This document shows positions 59,806 to 64,000 of a stretch of 64,000 nucleotides of DNA, piece after piece. The stretch comes from Rhizomys pruinosus (lineage: Eukaryota > Chordata > Mammalia > Rodentia > Spalacidae), in the NCBI GenBank assembly GCA_009823505.1, contig VZQC01013859.1, positions 2,170,403 to 2,234,402 of the forward strand, written 5' to 3'. The notes under the pieces were generated by a model, which did not search any database, had not been told where the DNA came from, and saw nothing but the letters and a program-made list of their open reading frames with translations. Position 1 is the stretch's first letter; each line of letters begins with the position of its first letter. Both the position numbers and the translations under genes were made by a program.

Positions 59806-60614
59806 AAATTAAAAATAAATATAATCACTTAGTCATAAAAAAGAAATACAATAGTTTATGACAGAATAATCCTACAACAAATAGATATTCAGTGATTACT
59901 AGGGGACAGAAATGCTCCCTGTGTTTCCAAAATTCCCTCTGAGTAACATTCCTGAATATCATGTGCCTTTGGAATGAGATGATGTTGTCTCTAGGAATTA
60001 ATGCAGCATTATTACTTCAATTATGCTTTCTGATATAGATGTCCGTTTATTTTACTAATAATAACAATGATGAGTCATTAGCTGATATCTTTGGAAAACT
60101 CACTACTAGGTATTTTAAAGAACTAATACCACAAATATATTACACAAAACAAAAATTTTGTTAAAGATTATACACATATATCTTAAATATACTTAGATTA
60201 TATATACAACAATAATAAAAAATGAACACTAATGTTTAAGAAATAGAGCATTATCAATTTCCTTTGAAGTCCTATGTCTATATCCCTAACCAAAGGTCCA
60301 TCCTTCCTGCCTTTAAAGAACCATCATCTTGAATTTATGTTTACCAAAATATTGGGTTTCTGTTTTTTTCAGCATAGAGACTGCATCTCTAATGATCATT
60401 ATTTAGTTTTGATTAGCAGTAAACTTAATACAATTCTAAGCATACTTTTACTGCAACTTGCATTTTCACTCATTATTGTTTACAAATTCTATCCATGCTG
60501 ATACATGAAGCTATATAATACATCTGTCCTCTACTGCCTAATCGTTTAGGGTATTTCTATTTTTTCTCTTATTACAAAAAAAAACCCCAAATGTATTTTT
60601 GCAGTTTTGAAAAA

Positions 60615-60925
60615 TTCCCACCCCTTCTCTCTGTTTTATGTTTATGTGTGCCTGAATATGCAGACAGGAGTGAAGACCAAAGTTTGCCGTTGGGATGTCT
60701 TCCTTGGTTTTTCCATTTTACTTGAGACGGGGTCTCTGATTGAATCTGGAGCTCAAGGAGGCTGGGTGACCAGAAAGCTCTGGAAACTTTCCTGTCTTTG
60801 CCTACCAGTGGTGGGATCACAAGTGTGAGGCACCATAACTGACTTTTACATGGATAGTGAAGATTCAAACTCAGGTCTAAGTGCATGCATGGGAAGTACT
60901 TTAGCCACTGAATCATCTCTCCAGC
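60615..60925 (-). repeat. B4-type composite SINE
   Basis: Minus strand: aatatgcagacaggagtgaa, a B1-like middle (ttgagacggggtctctgatt), and a head gccactgaatcatctctcca in plus orientation at 60905-60924. Confidence 0.7.
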
Positions 60926-61211
60926 CCCATAATGTATAATTCTCTCATATGTCATATGCTAATCTGCATTAGAATTGGTCTGTTTAGTCTGTTTTCTACA
61001 GTTCCTATGTCCTGTCTCATTCTGGGGCTGATTTCAGTGTTTATTCCTAAAGTCTCTGTTTTAACTTCCGTTTTGTTAAGTCTGGAGGCCACCAATTAAT
61101 TTGGAGAGTAGTATCAGTAATAAGAAAAACAGATTATGACTAAAAGATGGAATTGAAGCATTTCTCCAGAATAGTCCATATCTACAGATGTGGAGTACCA
61201 TGTGAAATAAT

Positions 61212-61220
61212 CTTTTTTAT

Positions 61221-61256
<36 letters not shown>

Positions 61257-61515
61257 NTTTTTTAAAAAAATTTTTTTATTAATTTTATTTATTTCCGTAT
61301 GTGTATGAATGTACTGTCTGCATGCAAGTCTGTGCACCCGTGTGGTGCAATGCCGCGGAGGTCAGAAGAGGGTGTCGGATTCCCCTGGAACTGGAGTTCT
61401 CCTGGAATTGGAGTTTCAGACGGTTCTCAGCCTCCATGTGGGTGCTGGGGATCGAACCCAGGTCCTCTGCAAGAGCGGTCGGCGCTCTTAACCGCTAGGC
61501 CATCTCTCTAGCCCC
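61212..61515 (-). repeat. B2-like SINE (17-bp duplication form) with (TA)n tail
   Basis: Minus strand with intact A box (TGGCCTAGCGG) and B-box region (gggttcgatcccc), both duplicated units, and a tail containing a (TA)n run at 61224-61256 plus one N at 61257. The short direct repeat tgaaataat (61203-61211 and 61516-61524) places the TA run inside the insertion. Confidence 0.9.
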
Positions 61516-62106
61516 TGAAATAATAAGCTTTTATGGAAGGCAGAAAGATTTTGGCATTTCATATCTGGCTCAGGCATTAATTAGCTATGTGACCCTGTCA
61601 AGTTATTACTCTTCAGAGATTTTGCTTTCCCTCTGTAAAAATGTAAAAAAAAAAAGACTTTAATAGAAATATTAGGAGAAACAAGTAGCACCACAAGCAT
61701 ATTCCCCTCCAAACCACTGACCCCCTCACTAAATGGTCATTTATCCTTCATATCTATTCCCTTCCCACTAGAGGGCGGTGATTCCTCAAATATTTTAAGA
61801 CACCAGAGATTTGTGTTCCTTCCATACATTCTGCATAGTTGGCAACAATCACAAAGGTAAGGTCTTGTAGCTTTCTTTATAAATATTAAGAAGCAGAATT
61901 TCTGTGGCATAAAAAGTAGGGAATGATGTAAGAAACATCCTGAATGTAAAAGCCAGAGAGAAAAGAAGAAACAAAACTTAATTATTAAAAATGAAAATAT
62001 GAGGAATGTGGCAGCAAGACAATGAAATGTCAACTATCAAACAAGAGTATTCCTGGAGAGAAGACTAGAACAAATGGAATGAAAATTTTACTCAAAGATA
62101 TAACTT

Positions 62107-62254
62107 TTTTTTTTGGTCTTTTGAGTCATGGTCTCCCTGTAGCCTCAGGTACCCTGGAACTCACTAGACCAGGCTGGCCTTGACTTCACAGAGATCTGCC
62201 TGCCTCTGCCTCCCAAGCGCTGGGACTAAAGGCGTGCACCACCATGCCCTGCAG
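62107..62254 (-). repeat. B1 SINE
   Basis: Minus strand: ggtcttttgagtcatggtct through gcgtgcaccaccatgccctg. agatataactt flanks both sides as a target-site duplication. Confidence 0.9.
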
Positions 62255-63037
62255 ATATAACTTATTTTGAAGGAAGGAAACTTTCCAAGAAAGAAAATGG
62301 CTATGAATTACAATTGGGGGGAAAAACCCAAGTAAAATAAAAACCTATCTTCTATGGCACAATGAAAAAGACCTACTGCCCTTCTGAGCCCTCCCCATCC
62401 TACAAACTCAAATAGAGAGTTTTGTTCAGACGGACCATTTTCAAGCAGGAAGGCATCTAGGCAGGATAACAGGCTCTCTACACATACAGGACAGGCTGGC
62501 CTTCCATCTCTCTTCATCACCTTATGTCACTCAGTGCTAAGTGTGGCTAAAATGTTCTTTGGATTCCTTACATTTACATGTATGACAATAACAGAACAAT
62601 CTTCTCCAACATTCATGTTTAGAAAGTAAATAGCCCCTTGTACTATTGGCCCTAAATTCAATGTAAATGAGTCAATAATATATATTAAATAAGATGTCTT
62701 TAAATAGAAACAAACATAAAGTTTGCAAGCTGGTGAACATCACTGTACATTTCCTAACTTTATAGACTATAACCATTAAGAATACTGTCTATCATATTTA
62801 TTTGGTACCTATTACATATCCACAGGTTACTGACATCAATTTTGAATATCTTTCATTTTTGATTATGTGTAAGAATAATTTTTAAAAATTTAACATTTTA
62901 TATCATGTGATTTTATAGAATTCATTATTTTAACTTATGAGAATAAAACTAATGTTCTCTTTTTTCTTTCATGTCCATACTGGTAAAAACTTCAAATGCA
63001 AGATTATTCTGAAATTCTCTTTTAAAAAGCAATGATA

Positions 63038-63195
63038 TTAGCCGGGTGTGGTGATGCACAATTTTAATCCTAGCTCTTAGGAGGCAGAGACATGTGGATC
63101 TTTGTGAGTTCAAGGCCAGCCTGGTCTACAGAGCGAATTCCAGGACAGCTGGGGCTACAGGGAGACCCTGTCTCGAAAAGACCCCCCCCAAAAAA
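63038..63195 (+). repeat. B1 SINE with target-site duplications
   Basis: Plus strand: gccgggtgtggtgatgcaca through accctgtctcgaaaagacc with a C/A-rich tail. aaaaagcaatgatat is present on both sides (about 63025-63039 and 63193-63208). Confidence 0.94.
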
Positions 63196-63721
63196 GCAAT
63201 GATATCAGATAAAACTATATAATGATATTTTAAAGTTTTTATTTAGATGCACACAAAAAGGAATTTTGTAAAACCCATTTCTATGGTTAATTTCTCTTGC
63301 TTCTAATTTCTACTACCGGCTAGGGATTGAGAGGTCAGAGTGTAGGAACGACTTTTATAATGTGGATGTAAGTCTGGTTATATGAACTGCAACCAAAAAG
63401 TTACAGTTTATAATGGAAACAAGCTCACTGAGTCATGTGTTCTTCTTGTGACCTGAGCATCTGAGCTTAATCTCTCAGGACCCCACCTTGCCTGCCATCC
63501 CAGCCAGATAAGTGTAAGATGTGAGTTTGAATGTTTTATATAACAAAGTGCTGAGAGCTCTGTGCTTTTCTCACTGCAAATAAGGAGAGAAGTTGAGTGT
63601 GTGATTTTCTAGGCCTGGGGATCAAAGGGGAAGATTCTCTTTTAAGATAAACATGGGTCTGACTTCTACTTCCCCATTTCATGTTGGAGATACTGTTTCA
63701 ATAAAAGAATAAGTGAAGCCC

Positions 63722-64000
63722 TTGACCTTATGAATGCTGAGTTGTGGGTGTCACCTGAAGAGGGACGGGGGAGAAGAGGCTCAAACCAGCAGGCCTCCAG
63801 CAGGCCTCCTCGGTGGATGGGGCTGAGCGGGAGCAAGAGAACACACCGGACCGGGAGCTTGTCGAAGCAAGGACTCACTTTATTGCATCAAACAGCACTT
63901 TTTATTCACTTGGCAGGAGGGGTGGAGAAAAGAAGGCGGGAGAGGAAATACATAGAGCGGGGGGATAGCTTTGGGCCAATAGTAATTCAGATCGGGCTAT
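63722..64000 (-). mobile_element. Probable ERV LTR, partial at the window edge
   Basis: On the minus strand the sequence is GC-richer than its surroundings and contains two AATAAA signals (aataaaaagtgctgtttgat, gcaataaagtgagtccttgc) followed by a U5-like stretch (gacaagctcccggtccggtg) and a possible terminal CA near 63745. That order resembles the R-U5 part of a class II (ERVK/IAP-like) LTR. U3 lies beyond the window. The family is not identified. Confidence 0.5.

Larger units (their letters stand above)
18605..64000 (-). other. Gstcd: Gstcd intron, at least 45.4 kb, mostly repeats
   Basis: This lies upstream of the KMSTDR exon. I looked on the minus strand for the preceding coding segment and for any plus-strand gene and found neither, so the interval is taken as a single intron to the right edge. 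Unique stretches without a visible feature are 19460-20190, 20230-20850, 26920-27390, 28220-29370, 32460-34200, 57740-59620, 59810-60600, 61520-62100 and 62260-63030. If the 34-49 kb region is misassembled, the intron length here is unreliable. Confidence 0.7.

Noticed and set aside
61737..62033. 98-codon minus-strand frame, considered as a possible upstream Gstcd exon
   Set aside because: The translation does not resemble GSTCD, and no acceptor/donor pair in the required phase flanks it.
62308..62520. 70-codon minus-strand frame, also considered as an exon
   Set aside because: No family resemblance and no suitable splice sites; surrounding sequence looks like ordinary intron.

Overview
This window is mammalian, and specifically rodent, nuclear DNA. 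The evidence is many B1 (7SL-derived), B2-like (tRNA-derived) and B3/B4-like SINEs, rodent-type L1 fragments in both orientations, ERV-type LTRs, and low gene density. The B2-like and L1 variants do not look like the house mouse or rat forms I know. I suggest another mouse-related rodent and do not name a species.

The only host gene I can support is Gstcd (glutathione S-transferase C-terminal domain-containing protein) on the minus strand. Four consecutive exons were found by translating across splice sites: 18489-18604, 18292-18336, 16308-16436 and 3815-3948, in transcription order. They join in frame and encode the start of the C-terminal methyltransferase-like domain, roughly residues 415-555 of about 630. 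The last coding exon or exons lie left of base 1. All earlier exons lie right of base 64000. Bases 18605-64000 are therefore one intron of at least 45 kb, and 3949-16307 is a 12.4 kb intron.

Layout. 1-3814: intron with old SINEs, microsatellites and the 3' end of a repeat here called X. 3949-16307: B1/B2/B4 SINEs and a minus-strand L1 (8.5-11.5 kb) split by a young SINE. 16.3-18.6 kb: three exons in largely unique sequence. 18.8-19.5 kb: a URR-like repeat split by a SINE. 21.2-26.5 kb: a three-layer nest, with an old SINE split by an LTR and the LTR split by a 5'-inverted L1. 29.5-32.0 kb: a second 5'-inverted L1 inside an older L1. About 34.2-49.3 kb: indel-riddled sequence holding two copies of the same L1+X block that differ almost only by insertions and deletions, which looks like unpolished long-read gap fill. 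39.7-43.7 kb is an inverted counterpart of 51.96-55.75 kb, a 4 kb RMER-like repeat. 55.7-64 kb: more RMER-like sequence, B1 and B2-like SINEs, unique intron and an LTR fragment at the right edge.

No bacterial-style system, CRISPR array or new host gene was found. The items most worth checking are repeat X, the duplicated and inverted blocks at 34-56 kb (assembly artefact or real rearrangement), a long open frame in the RMER-like repeat, and a SINE subfamily carrying a 17-bp internal duplication.
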